NCBI GenBank assembly: GCA_943370215.1
Contig: CALRQC020000005.1
Location: forward strand, 124,001 to 188,000
DNA from: Niveispirillum sp943370215
Lineage (GTDB): Bacteria; Pseudomonadota; Alphaproteobacteria; Azospirillales; Azospirillaceae
Direction of reading: 5' to 3'
Length of the DNA: 64,000 bases
Shown here: one piece after another, positions 8,729 to 16,913 of the stretch
Layout of the letters: every line of letters begins with the position of its first letter
Position numbering within the stretch: position 1 is the stretch's first letter
The notes under the pieces: generated by a model
Database searches by the model: none
Seen by the model: the letters and a program-made list of their open reading frames with translations, nothing else
Told to the model about the DNA's origin: nothing
Program-made: the position numbers and the translations under genes

Positions 8729-9772
8729 ATGGCGTTGCAGAAGACCCTGGCCACGACCGCCCTTTCCCTGTTGCTGCTGGCGACGCCGGCCCTGGCGCAG
8801 CAGGTGGGGGAAAAGGCTGGCGGCACGTTGAATGCCCAACTGACCGGCGATCTGGCCCCCACCCATGATCCGGTGATCATCCGGGAAGGTGATCGCTATT
8901 ACGTCTTCGGCACGGGGGTGCCGGGCGATAAGGGGCGCTATATCCTCTCCCGCACCTCCACGGACCTGAAGCACTGGACGGCCAGCGGCCCGCTTTTCAC
9001 CCAGATTCCGGACTGGGCGCAAAAGGCCGTGCCCGGCACGAAGGAGATGTGGGCGCCCGATGTGTCCTTTGTGAATGGGGAATATCGGCTGTACTACGCC
9101 GTCTCCACCTTCGGGTCCAACCGCTCCGCCATCGGCCTGTTCACCAGCCCGACGCTGGACCCCAAGGCCGCCAATTATGGCTGGAAGGATCAGGGCATGG
9201 TCCTGATGTCGACGGAGAAGGATGATTTCAACGCCATCGATCCCAATTTCATCATCGATGCGCAGGGCCGTCATTGGCTCGCCCTGGGCAGTTTCTGGAC
9301 CGGGCTGAAACTGTTCCCGCTGGATGCCAGGACCGGCAAGCCAGCACCCGATGCCAAACCCTATTCCATCGCCCGCCGCCCGGCCCCGGCCGGTGCGCCA
9401 GCACCGGTGGAAGCCCCCTTCATCATTCCCCATGGCGGCTATTACTGGCTGCTCGCCTCCTATGATTATTGCTGCAAGGGGGTGAACAGCACCTATTACA
9501 CCGTGGTGGGGCGGTCGAAGGAGATTACCGGCCCCTATCTCGGCCGCGATGGCAGCCCGATGATGCAGGGCGGCGGCAGCATCTTCCTGCGTGCCGACCT
9601 GCCTGAACAGCAGCGCTTCCGCGGCCCCGGCCATCCCGGCGCCTTTCAGGACAAGGACGGCACCTGGTATGTCGTCTATCACGCCTATGATCGGCAGAAT
9701 AACGGCGCCTCCACCCTGCGTATCGCCCCCATCCGCTGGGATGCGGAAGGCTGGCCTGTGGCGGATTATTGA
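8729..9772 (+). CDS. GH43 arabinan-degrading enzyme (endo-arabinanase-like), exported
   Basis: A 347-aa five-bladed propeller glycosidase of family GH43. It has a Sec signal peptide (about 1-23, ending ALAQQ). The inverting catalytic triad appears as Asp47 (THDPVII, base), Asp171 (AIDPNFI, pKa modulator) and Glu228 (VEAPFII, acid). The block MWAPDVSFVNGEYRLYY and the cluster SYDYCCKGVNSTYY are typical of endo-1,5-alpha-L-arabinanases, which cut the arabinan backbone. ATG 8729 follows GGAGGAAACC. With GH51 upstream and another GH43 downstream it forms an arabinan-degrading trio. Exo-activity on arabino-oligosaccharides cannot be excluded from sequence. Confidence 0.9.
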   Translation: MALQKTLATTALSLLLLATPALAQQVGEKAGGTLNAQLTGDLAPTHDPVIIREGDRYYVFGTGVPGDKGRYILSRTSTDLKHWTASGPLFTQIPDWAQKAVPGTKEMWAPDVSFVNGEYRLYYAVSTFGSNRSAIGLFTSPTLDPKAANYGWKDQGMVLMSTEKDDFNAIDPNFIIDAQGRHWLALGSFWTGLKLFPLDARTGKPAPDAKPYSIARRPAPAGAPAPVEAPFIIPHGGYYWLLASYDYCCKGVNSTYYTVVGRSKEITGPYLGRDGSPMMQGGGSIFLRADLPEQQRFRGPGHPGAFQDKDGTWYVVYHAYDRQNNGASTLRIAPIRWDAEGWPVADY

Positions 9773-9783
9773 GGGGACGAACC

Positions 9784-11202
9784 ATGATGCACAGCGCCCT
9801 TTCCCGCCGCTTGTTCCTGGCTGGTGCTGCCAGCCTGCCGGCGGTCACCGGCAGGCTGTTCAGCGGTGCCGCCCGCGCAGCGGCCGGTCCGGCCCCGGCA
9901 GCGGCACCGCTGAACCCGCTGGTGCGCCAGCGCGCCGATGCGCAGGTGTTCCGCCATACGGATGGGCATTATTACCTGACCGGTTCCGTCCCGGAATATG
10001 ATCGGCTGATCATCCGCCGCAGCCCCACCCTGGCCGGGCTGGCGGCGGATGACAGTGAAGCCGTGGTCTGGCGCCGCCCGGCGACGGGCAAGCTGGGCGG
10101 CTATATCTGGGCGCCGGAACTGCATTGGTTCGACGGGGCCTGGCACCTCTACTTCGCCGCTGGCGATAGCGGGGAGCCGTTCCATATCCGCACCTATGTG
10201 CTGAGTTGCCGTGATGCCGATCCGCTGACCGGTACCTGGACCCTGACCGGCCAGTTGCAGACGCCATGGGACAGTTTCACCCTGGATTCCACCATCTTCA
10301 GCCATCGCGGCGTGCGCTATATCTGCTGGGCGCAGAAGGAGCCGGGGATCGAGACGAACTCCAACCTCTATCTGGCACCGCTGGCCAGCCCCACCACCCT
10401 GGCCCGGCCGCCGGCCCGGCTGACCGTGCCGACCCTGGATTGGGAAATCCGGGGCTATAAGGTGGCCGAAGCGCCGGCCCTGCTGGCCCGCAATGGCCGG
10501 CTGTTCCTGACCTATTCCGCCAGCGCCACCGATGCCCGCTATTGTCTGGGCCTGCTGACGGCCCCCGATGATGCCGACATCATGGATCCGGCCGTCTGGC
10601 AGAAATCGCCGCAGCCGGTCTTTGTTTCCAGTGCCGAAACCAGCGTCTATGGCCCAGGCCATAACAGCTTCACTGTGGATGAACAGGGCCGCGACATCCT
10701 GGTCTATCACGGGCGCGATTACCGGGACATCAAGGGCGATTCCCTGTTTGACCCCAACCGCCACACCCGCATCCAGCGGCTTTATTACCAGCCCGACGGC
10801 ACCCCCGATTTCGGTGTGCCGGTGGGCAATGGGGCTTTGCCGGAACGGTTCAGCCCGGCGGGGCAGCCAGGGCGCTTCCTGGTGCAGGCGGGGGAGGGGC
10901 TGCGGATCGGCAGTGGCGCGCTGCCGGCAACACAGTTCCGCGCCGTTCCGGTCAATCCGGGGGCTGACAGCTTCCTGCTCTCCCCCATCCTGCGGCCGGA
11001 TCTGGCGGTGACCTTCGGGCAGGGGGGGGCGGTCACCCTGGCCCCCCGCGCCCAGGCCACCGCCTTTGCCCGCCAGGATGCCGGCGGCGGTGCCGTGCGG
11101 CTGCTTCTGGCGGGGGCGCCCGGCCGGGGGCTGGTGGGGAACGGGGAACGGCTGGCCGCGGGCGCTGCAGCGGGGCAAGCGGCCCGGTGGCTGGTGGATT
11201 AG
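9784..11202 (+). CDS. GH43 alpha-L-arabinofuranosidase-like enzyme with Tat signal
   Basis: A 472-aa GH43 protein. A twin-arginine signal (SRRLFLAGAASLPA) predicts folded export through Tat, unlike its Sec-exported neighbours. Probable catalytic residues are Asp52 (RADAQVF), Asp168 (FTLDSTIF) and Glu229 (KVAEAPAL). APELHWFDGAWHLYF is a standard GH43 block. The propeller ends near residue 360. The last ~110 residues (from AGQPGRFLVQAG) look like a beta-trefoil of the arabinofuranose-binding type, which would target the enzyme to polysaccharide. ATG 9784 follows GAGGGGA, 11 bases after the previous stop, so it is the last gene of the FAH-GH51-GH43-GH43 operon. Confidence 0.88.
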   Translation: MMHSALSRRLFLAGAASLPAVTGRLFSGAARAAAGPAPAAAPLNPLVRQRADAQVFRHTDGHYYLTGSVPEYDRLIIRRSPTLAGLAADDSEAVVWRRPATGKLGGYIWAPELHWFDGAWHLYFAAGDSGEPFHIRTYVLSCRDADPLTGTWTLTGQLQTPWDSFTLDSTIFSHRGVRYICWAQKEPGIETNSNLYLAPLASPTTLARPPARLTVPTLDWEIRGYKVAEAPALLARNGRLFLTYSASATDARYCLGLLTAPDDADIMDPAVWQKSPQPVFVSSAETSVYGPGHNSFTVDEQGRDILVYHGRDYRDIKGDSLFDPNRHTRIQRLYYQPDGTPDFGVPVGNGALPERFSPAGQPGRFLVQAGEGLRIGSGALPATQFRAVPVNPGADSFLLSPILRPDLAVTFGQGGAVTLAPRAQATAFARQDAGGGAVRLLLAGAPGRGLVGNGERLAAGAAAGQAARWLVD

Positions 11203-11206
11203 GGAT

Positions 11207-11221
11207 ATTTGTCTGATAAAT
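11207..11221. promoter_or_regulatory. FadR/GntR-type operator B
   Basis: ATTTGTCTGATAAAT is an almost perfect dyad, five bases after the GH43 stop and about 290 bp before the TonB receptor gene. With site C it could allow repressor looping. Confidence 0.7.
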
Positions 11222-11294
11222 AGGATGTGTGGGGGCGGGAGGCGGCTTTAGCAATCCGTTTCGAAGCGTCCTCCTGCAATGTCCAACCGCTCAG

Positions 11295-11326
11295 CCACCA
11301 TTCCCCGCCTGTGCGGGGAATGGTGG
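11295..11326. terminator. Perfect 14-bp hairpin after the arabinanase operon
   Basis: CCACCATTCCCCGC pairs perfectly with its complement around a CTGT loop, 92 bases after the GH43 stop. No T-run follows, so it may protect the 3' end or act with Rho rather than be a classical terminator. Confidence 0.5.
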
Positions 11327-11426
11327 GGGCGAAAGGGCAAGGCTTTGAAAAGCCCGGCCCCCTGTGCCCAAACCGCCACATCCGTACCGCCTCCCCCTTT
11401 CATGACAGAAATACTGCTTGCGCCTT

Positions 11427-11457
11427 ATTTGTCTGAGCATTAAATAGTCTGAGTAAT
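11427..11457. promoter_or_regulatory. Tandem FadR/GntR-type operators C and C2
   Basis: ATTTGTCTGAGCATT (11427-11441) is followed 16 bp on by the weaker AATAGTCTGAGTAAT (11443-11457). They lie 48-78 bp before the TonB receptor start, where the promoter should be. The spacing of about 1.5 helical turns would put the two sites on opposite DNA faces. Confidence 0.72.
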
Positions 11458-11504
11458 TCAAAAAGGCGCACCAATGCGCCGCGACCTCTTGGGGGAGGAT
11501 ATCC

Positions 11505-14273
11505 ATGGCCATCACGCCACGCGGACTCTGTTCCGCATCCATGCTCGTTCTCACACTGGCCAGTGCTGCCCAGGCGCAGCAGGCGGAGCAACTGGAAGAA
11601 ATCATCGTTACCGGCGTGCGCGCCTCGGTGGTGGGCGCCATCAATGTGCGCCGGGAATCCACGCAGATCGTTGATTCCATCGTGGCCGAGGATGTCGGCA
11701 AATTGCCCGACAATAATGTGGTGGAGGCGCTGCAGCGCCTGACCGGCATCCAGGTCACCGACCGGGGCGGCGGGGAGGTGGCGACCGTCACCATCCGGGG
11801 TCTGACCGACCCGCTGACCACGTTGAACGGCCGCAATATCTTCACCGCCGCCGGCCAGTCCTTTGCCCTGCAGGATGTCTCGGCCAATCTGGTGAAGAAG
11901 GTGGATGTCTATAAGACACGCGCCGCCGACCAGATGGAAACCGGCCTGGCCGGCCAGATCAATGTGGAAACCCGCCGGCCGTTTGATTTCGACGGCTTCA
12001 CCATTTCCGGTCTGGCGCGCGGCACCTATAATGAGGAAGCCGACACCTATAACCCCAACGTCGCCATGCTGGTCAGCGACCGCTGGGAGACGGGGGCCGG
12101 GGAATTCGGCCTGCTGGTCAATGGCAGCTATAACCGCTCCAAATACCGCAACATGTCCACCACGGCGGGCGCCATGGTGCCGTTCGCCACCGAAAAGCCG
12201 CCCGCTGCGGCCGGCCTGAAGCCGCTGGAGCGCATCTTCCCCGGTGACAAGAATGTCAACTGGACGCCCGGCCTGGATTACGGCCTGCCCACGGCCCCCG
12301 GTTCGGCGCTGACCATCAATGGCACCAAGGTGCCCTATTACCTGTCCCGCGATGCCGTGTTCAGCAGCGACCTGTATGGCAAGCGGGAACGGCCATCGGT
12401 CAATGCCGCCGCGCAATGGTCGCCCAACGACAATTCCACCTATACGGCGGAGTTCTTTTATTCCGGTTTCCGGGGCACCAGCTTCAACAGCCTGCAGTTC
12501 AGCTTTGTCGACTGGTGGGGCAATCCCGGCCCGGTGCAGCTTTATGACGGGACCAACATCGTCAAGGCCCGGACGGTGGATGATGTCTATGGCTTCAACA
12601 GCGGCGATTTCACCAAGTCGAAGACGGACAGCTTCGTCTATGCACTGAATGGTGATTGGGCCATCGGCGACAATGCCAAGATTGTCGCCGATGCCGCCTA
12701 TCAGACCAGCAAGAACAAGTCCGAATTCCTGGCCATGCGCACCGACCGGGTCGCCAAGCAGATCAAGACGGATTTCAACGCCGGTGGCGGCATCCCCTCC
12801 TATCATTTCGAGGATGATGCGAAGCTGGCTGACCCCAGCGTCTGGAACGTGGCGCAGCTTTACGATAATGCCAACACCGCCGATGGCAGCGCCTTCACCG
12901 CCACGCTGGATGGGCAGTATAATTGGGATGATGGGTTCCTGCGCCAGGTGAAGGCGGGTTTCCGCTATGATGACCGCAAGGCATCCACCGCCGTCCGCAC
13001 GCAGGATGCGGCCAATCTGGGCGCCAAGCTTTCCACCCTGCCCAGCGAGGCTTGGTTCACCAACAAGGATTTCTTCGACGGGCGGGCCGATGTGCCGACA
13101 AGCTGGGTACTGCCCAGCGGTTACTGGCTCTATGACAATGCCGACATGGTGCGCGGCCTGTACAAGGTGAAGACCTCTGACCAGCTCTCCCTGGCCAAGG
13201 TGTTTGATATCAATGAGGAAACCTTGTCGGCCTATGTCCAGGCCGATGCCGAGATCGATATTTTCGACCGGCCGCTGAAGCTGCAAGGTGGTGCCCGCTA
13301 TGTGCATGTCGGCACCGATTATGATTTCTTCGACCGCTACAAGAATGGCGCGCTGACGCAGGTATCACAGAGTTCCGCCCGCTGGCTGCCCAGCTTCACG
13401 GCGCGTTATGATGTGACGTCCGATGTGCGCCTGCGCTTCAATTATGGGGAAACGCTGCGCCGGCCGAATTTCGGGGATATCAACCCCAACTATTCGCTGA
13501 CGGGTGACCTGACCAATGTGGGCTATGGCAGCGGCAGTGCCGGCACCGCCAGCCTGAAGCCCACCCATTCGAAGAATATCGATCTGGCGGTTGAATGGTA
13601 TTTCGACCGTGACAGCGCCCTCTATCTCACCGGCTTCCGCCGGGAGATTGACGGGCTGGTGGTGCCGCTGACGGTGCGCGAATATATCCCCAATAATGGC
13701 ATTGTCGCCGGCAAGACGGATTATTTCGCCATCACCCGCCCGGTCAATGCCTCTGATGGGGTGTTGAAGGGGCTGGAACTGGGGGCCACCTATTTCCCGC
13801 ATTATCTGCCGGAAATGCTGGATGGTCTGGGGGTGGTTGGCAGCCTGACCCTGCTGGATTCCAAACAGAATATCCCGCTGTCCGATGCCGCCGGGAATAT
13901 TATCGGCCAGACCAGCTCACAATTCTTCGGCGTCTCCAAGCTCTCCTATAACGCCACCCTGGTTTATGATCATGGCCCGGTGGGGGCACGCCTGTCCTAT
14001 GTCTGGCGCAAGGGCTTCCTGCATAATAACGAGGCGCGGCTGTTCGCCAACCCGATCGGCGTCTGGTTCAAGCCGGAGGAAAGCCTGGATTTCCAGCTTT
14101 CCTGGAATGTCACCGATCAGGTGGGGCTGACCTTTGATGCGGTTAACCTGACCCGGTCGAAGCAGCAGAACTATTACAAGTTCGACAATGCCGGCAATGC
14201 CGAACAGTACAATCTTGGCACCCTGCTGCTGGCCCGCACCTTCTCTCTCGGTGTGCGCTACACGTTTAATTGA
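11505..14273 (+). CDS. TonB-dependent receptor, Xanthomonas/Caulobacter type
   Basis: A 922-aa outer-membrane receptor with a signal peptide (about 1-26, ending AQAQQ), a TonB-box-like LEEIIVTG, a plug domain (about 30-170) and a 22-strand barrel ending in an aromatic-rich FSLGVRYTFN. The plug has the Caulobacter/Xanthomonas carbohydrate-receptor pattern DSIVAEDVGKLPDNNVVEAL. Such receptors import oligosaccharides with energy from TonB-ExbBD. ATG 11505 follows GGGGGAGG. Tandem GntR-type operators at its promoter tie it to the adjacent arabinanase operon, so arabino-oligosaccharides are the likely cargo. Confidence 0.93.
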   Translation: MAITPRGLCSASMLVLTLASAAQAQQAEQLEEIIVTGVRASVVGAINVRRESTQIVDSIVAEDVGKLPDNNVVEALQRLTGIQVTDRGGGEVATVTIRGLTDPLTTLNGRNIFTAAGQSFALQDVSANLVKKVDVYKTRAADQMETGLAGQINVETRRPFDFDGFTISGLARGTYNEEADTYNPNVAMLVSDRWETGAGEFGLLVNGSYNRSKYRNMSTTAGAMVPFATEKPPAAAGLKPLERIFPGDKNVNWTPGLDYGLPTAPGSALTINGTKVPYYLSRDAVFSSDLYGKRERPSVNAAAQWSPNDNSTYTAEFFYSGFRGTSFNSLQFSFVDWWGNPGPVQLYDGTNIVKARTVDDVYGFNSGDFTKSKTDSFVYALNGDWAIGDNAKIVADAAYQTSKNKSEFLAMRTDRVAKQIKTDFNAGGGIPSYHFEDDAKLADPSVWNVAQLYDNANTADGSAFTATLDGQYNWDDGFLRQVKAGFRYDDRKASTAVRTQDAANLGAKLSTLPSEAWFTNKDFFDGRADVPTSWVLPSGYWLYDNADMVRGLYKVKTSDQLSLAKVFDINEETLSAYVQADAEIDIFDRPLKLQGGARYVHVGTDYDFFDRYKNGALTQVSQSSARWLPSFTARYDVTSDVRLRFNYGETLRRPNFGDINPNYSLTGDLTNVGYGSGSAGTASLKPTHSKNIDLAVEWYFDRDSALYLTGFRREIDGLVVPLTVREYIPNNGIVAGKTDYFAITRPVNASDGVLKGLELGATYFPHYLPEMLDGLGVVGSLTLLDSKQNIPLSDAAGNIIGQTSSQFFGVSKLSYNATLVYDHGPVGARLSYVWRKGFLHNNEARLFANPIGVWFKPEESLDFQLSWNVTDQVGLTFDAVNLTRSKQQNYYKFDNAGNAEQYNLGTLLLARTFSLGVRYTFN

Positions 14274-14289
14274 GGTCTGATCAATAGAT

Positions 14290-14339
14290 GAAGGCAGCAA
14301 TCCATTGATAGGGGGATTGCTGCCTTCTGGGGATTTTTT
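14290..14339 (+). terminator. Rho-independent terminator after the TonB receptor
   Basis: GAAGGCAGCAATCC pairs with GGATTGCTGCCTTC across a 10-base loop, and GGATTTTTTG follows. Confidence 0.92.
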
Positions 14340-14405
14340 GAAAATATTAGTATATTATAATATCTTCGCCATTATTCGAAAAATACATGATGGACTCTGA
14401 AGAGG

Positions 14406-14609
14406 TTAGGCGATTTTTGTAAAAAGAACAACAGCGGCATTTTTTGTAACCGTCTTGTTCCCCCCTATGGCGGTGTTGTCCACTATGAGGTCATCAAATA
14501 TCTGTATGTTTTTTTCTTCATATCCGGATTTCAAATAGGTGTTTCTTGCATTTTCCAGTTCCTCTGCGGTTTTTACCGCCACAAAAACGGCGTCGTGGGT
14601 GATGTTCAT
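14406..14609 (-). CDS. Small hypothetical protein, 67 aa
   Basis: A 67-residue protein I do not recognise. It starts MNITHDAVFVAV, has a central TAEELENARNTYLKSGYEE helix-like stretch, and ends AAVVLFTKIA, with no signal peptide or membrane segment. The alternation of hydrophobic strand, helix, strand resembles a small alpha/beta fold. ATG 14609 is preceded by GGAG at good spacing. It follows the lipoprotein gene by 20 bases, so the two probably form an operon. The gene is clearly more AT-rich than its neighbours, which suggests acquisition or low expression. Confidence 0.6.
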   Translation of the reverse strand: MNITHDAVFVAVKTAEELENARNTYLKSGYEEKNIQIFDDLIVDNTAIGGNKTVTKNAAVVLFTKIA

Positions 14610-14629
14610 GGCAATTCTCCACTACTATT

Positions 14630-15769
14630 TCATTCAACGAAGGGGCGTGCGGAGGAAGCGCTAACGGCTTTTTTTAGTTTATCAAGCCTAAATTTTTCTT
14701 CTTCTGTTTTTATTTCAATTTTTACTGTTTCCTGTCTGATATAGGAAATACAAAGATCCCTTACCTCCGGGGAAATCTGGGGGCTTCCCTCCCCGCCTTT
14801 CATAATGTCGAGGCAGTGTTGCCGCACCCAATCTTGTTCTAATGTTGTATTAAGGATGGATACGACTGCATTTGCCACATGCGCTGTGGCCGCGGCGTCG
14901 GGTGCCGGCCTTTCGGTGATCTGAGCCGGTAGGCCAAACCCTTGAGCCGTCGCAGTGGATGCCATGGCTTTGGCCCGGGCTTCTTCCTTGGCGGTGACAT
15001 TTCCGGCTGCGTCATCGGCGGCTTTCTGTGCCAGTTTCAGGGCTGCCTCGGTGGTTGTCTTTTGCTGCTTGAGTTTGTCGCGCTCAGCTTCAAGCGCTGG
15101 CTTCTGCGCCTGATCGGCGCCTTGCAGTTCCTTTTCCTTGGCCGTTACGGCAGCGCCAGCGTCCTGATCGGCTTTCTTGGCGTCGGCCAGTTTCTGATCT
15201 GCCTCCGCTTGCTGCTTGCGAGCATCATCAAGCTGCTTCTGTGCAATGGCCAAGCCGTCATAGCCGCTGGCCGCGGCATTCGTGCCGATGATAACCGTTG
15301 TGGGGCGGGCATAGCCGGTCAATTGCTCGATTGCCAGAATGGAGACCATGGCCGCCTGATAGCGCAGGTGCAGATGGTGAAAATCTGCCTTGTCGATGGC
15401 GCCGGCGGCGTACCCCTCGCAAAGCCGGTACATGGCATCGCGCAAAAGCTGGATGGACTGGGTACGCAGGCCGATATTGGCCCCGGTTTCCGACAGAGCG
15501 GCGGCGACCTGGGCCGAACTGTCGCCGTTGCCAAAGCCGCCGGAAAGGGAGGATGCCAGCACGGATGCAAAATCCGGGTTGGGTTCTGAACAGACGATGG
15601 CTCTTTTATCGGCTTCCAGATGCGGCGTGATCAGGACATTGCGCTGTTTGGCATCCACCGACAATATCGAGGCTGCTTCAGGTTCTGCATTATAGCTGCG
15701 GTGAATGGAGCTGAGTTCAGCGCACCCGCCCAGAATCAGGCAGGTTGCCATTAAAGTTGCTTTTCTCAT
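14630..15769 (-). CDS. Hypothetical lipoprotein with coiled coil
   Basis: A 379-aa protein with a lipoprotein signal: MRKATLMATCLILGGC, where Cys16 is the lipidation site. Residues about 170-270 are rich in Ala, Lys, Gln, Asp and Glu in heptad-like order (QKQLDDARKQQAEADQKLAD), predicting a long coiled coil. The N-terminal part (50-150) is globular; its RLCEGYAAGAID and HLRYQAAMVSILAIEQLTG resemble the helical region of other proteobacterial hypothetical lipoproteins. GGGAGGGAAG precedes the ATG. Role unknown; an envelope-spanning or scaffold function is only a guess. The 146 bp before it are AT-rich and hold its promoter. Confidence 0.78.
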   Translation of the reverse strand: MRKATLMATCLILGGCAELSSIHRSYNAEPEAASILSVDAKQRNVLITPHLEADKRAIVCSEPNPDFASVLASSLSGGFGNGDSSAQVAAALSETGANIGLRTQSIQLLRDAMYRLCEGYAAGAIDKADFHHLHLRYQAAMVSILAIEQLTGYARPTTVIIGTNAAASGYDGLAIAQKQLDDARKQQAEADQKLADAKKADQDAGAAVTAKEKELQGADQAQKPALEAERDKLKQQKTTTEAALKLAQKAADDAAGNVTAKEEARAKAMASTATAQGFGLPAQITERPAPDAAATAHVANAVVSILNTTLEQDWVRQHCLDIMKGGEGSPQISPEVRDLCISYIRQETVKIEIKTEEEKFRLDKLKKAVSASSARPFVE

Positions 15770-15915
15770 TTTGCTTCCCTCCCTGTGCGAGAGAAGATTT
15801 GCACAATCTAAGATATGGGAGGCATGATTTTTATATCATATAGATATATTTACCTCTAATGTTTTAGCATAAGGAGTACTACACTAATTTTCTCGCCCCC
15901 AGCATGTAGAAGATC

Positions 15916-16656
15916 CTACAGCGACAGCTCCGTATCTTCCTGGGCCAGCCGCACCAGATCCACCATGGCGGCGCGGGCGGCCGCCGGGTCGCTGTTGCCG
16001 ATGGCTTCATAAAGCACGCGGTGATCGGCCACCGGATCGCGCGGCAGTTTGCGCTTGCGCTGTTTGAAGATGGTGGTCCAGCTCACGGCAGCGGAGATGG
16101 TGCTGGACAGGGTCATCAGCGGTGCGTTGCGCGATGCTTCCAGAATGGCGTGATGGAACAATTGGTCCGCTTCCCGCCCGGCTTCCGTGGCCAGCCCATG
16201 GCGGGCCATTTCCTCCAGCGCGTGGCCCATGCGGGCCAGATCGGCACCGCTGCGCCGCACGGCGGCCAGTTCGGCGGCCGAGGGTTCGATGATCATGCGC
16301 AGTTCGAACAGGTCGCGGATGAATTCCACACTCGGCTCACCTTCGAACATCCAGGCCAGCACGTCGGGGTCCAGCAGGTTCCAGCGTTCCTTTTCCGTCA
16401 CCCGCGTGCCGGTGCGCGGCCGGCTTTCCACCAGCCCCTTGGCGGACAGGATGCGCACCGCTTCCCGATAGGCCGTGCGTGAAACGTCCAACTGTTCGGA
16501 AAACTCGATCTCCCCCGGCAGCGTGTCGCCCGGCTTGTAAATGCCGGTGACAATATCCACGCCCAAATCATGGGCAATGGAACCATGGATCCGCTTCATG
16601 GATGTGGTATTCAAGCCGGTGGTCCTGGGACCGGTCTGTTCCTTGCGCTGACGCAT
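15916..16656 (-). CDS. FadR-type GntR family regulator of the arabinan locus
   Basis: A GntR regulator with an N-terminal winged helix (GDTLPGEIEFSEQLDVSRTAYREAVRILSAKGLVE spans it) and a C-terminal all-helical FCD ligand domain (FELRMIIEPSAAELAA with later His residues, HHAILEASRN, for metal). FCD regulators sense sugar acids and similar metabolites. I start it at the internal ATG 16656 (246 aa, normal for the family, after AGGGTGAAG); an in-frame ATG at 16752 would add 32 residues without a ribosome site. A FadR-like operator lies before the gene, consistent with autoregulation. The same motif precedes the FAH operon and the TonB receptor, so it probably represses them until a pentonate or keto-deoxy-pentonate accumulates. 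Confidence 0.9.
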   Translation of the reverse strand: MRQRKEQTGPRTTGLNTTSMKRIHGSIAHDLGVDIVTGIYKPGDTLPGEIEFSEQLDVSRTAYREAVRILSAKGLVESRPRTGTRVTEKERWNLLDPDVLAWMFEGEPSVEFIRDLFELRMIIEPSAAELAAVRRSGADLARMGHALEEMARHGLATEAGREADQLFHHAILEASRNAPLMTLSSTISAAVSWTTIFKQRKRKLPRDPVADHRVLYEAIGNSDPAAARAAMVDLVRLAQEDTELSL

Positions 16657-16767
16657 CTTCACCCTGCGGGTTTCCCTTTCCCCGGCAGAGGTGCCGGGCT
16701 GGTCATTATAGCCCGGTTTTCCCTTTTTGGGGATAGGTATACGCAGGTCCATCGGAAAAATTGCATG

Positions 16768-16782
16768 ATTTGTCAGAGAAAT
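16768..16782. promoter_or_regulatory. FadR/GntR-type operator D, before the regulator gene
   Basis: ATTTGTCAGAGAAAT (reverse strand ATTTCTCTGACAAAT) matches the shared dyad at 14 of 15 positions. It is upstream of both possible starts of the GntR gene and implies autoregulation. Confidence 0.68.
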
Positions 16783-16817
16783 AAGGGGGCTGGGTCATCC
16801 CCGACGGGGCTAGGAAT

Positions 16818-16850
16818 GGCTGGCTCTGTCTGTCATTGACAGGGCCAGCC
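16818..16850. terminator. Hairpin between the GntR gene and the GMC gene
   Basis: GGCTGGCTCTGTC pairs with GACAGGGCCAGCC (one G-T pair) around a 7-base loop. It lies 64 bases beyond the GMC stop, so it may end the minus-strand dehydrogenase transcript, although no T-run follows. Confidence 0.45.
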
Positions 16851-16913
16851 CCGTGCCTGCCTCACCCCGCTGGTATAAATAATCATACTTTTGAAGGTGG
16901 ATGCAAAACCCGG

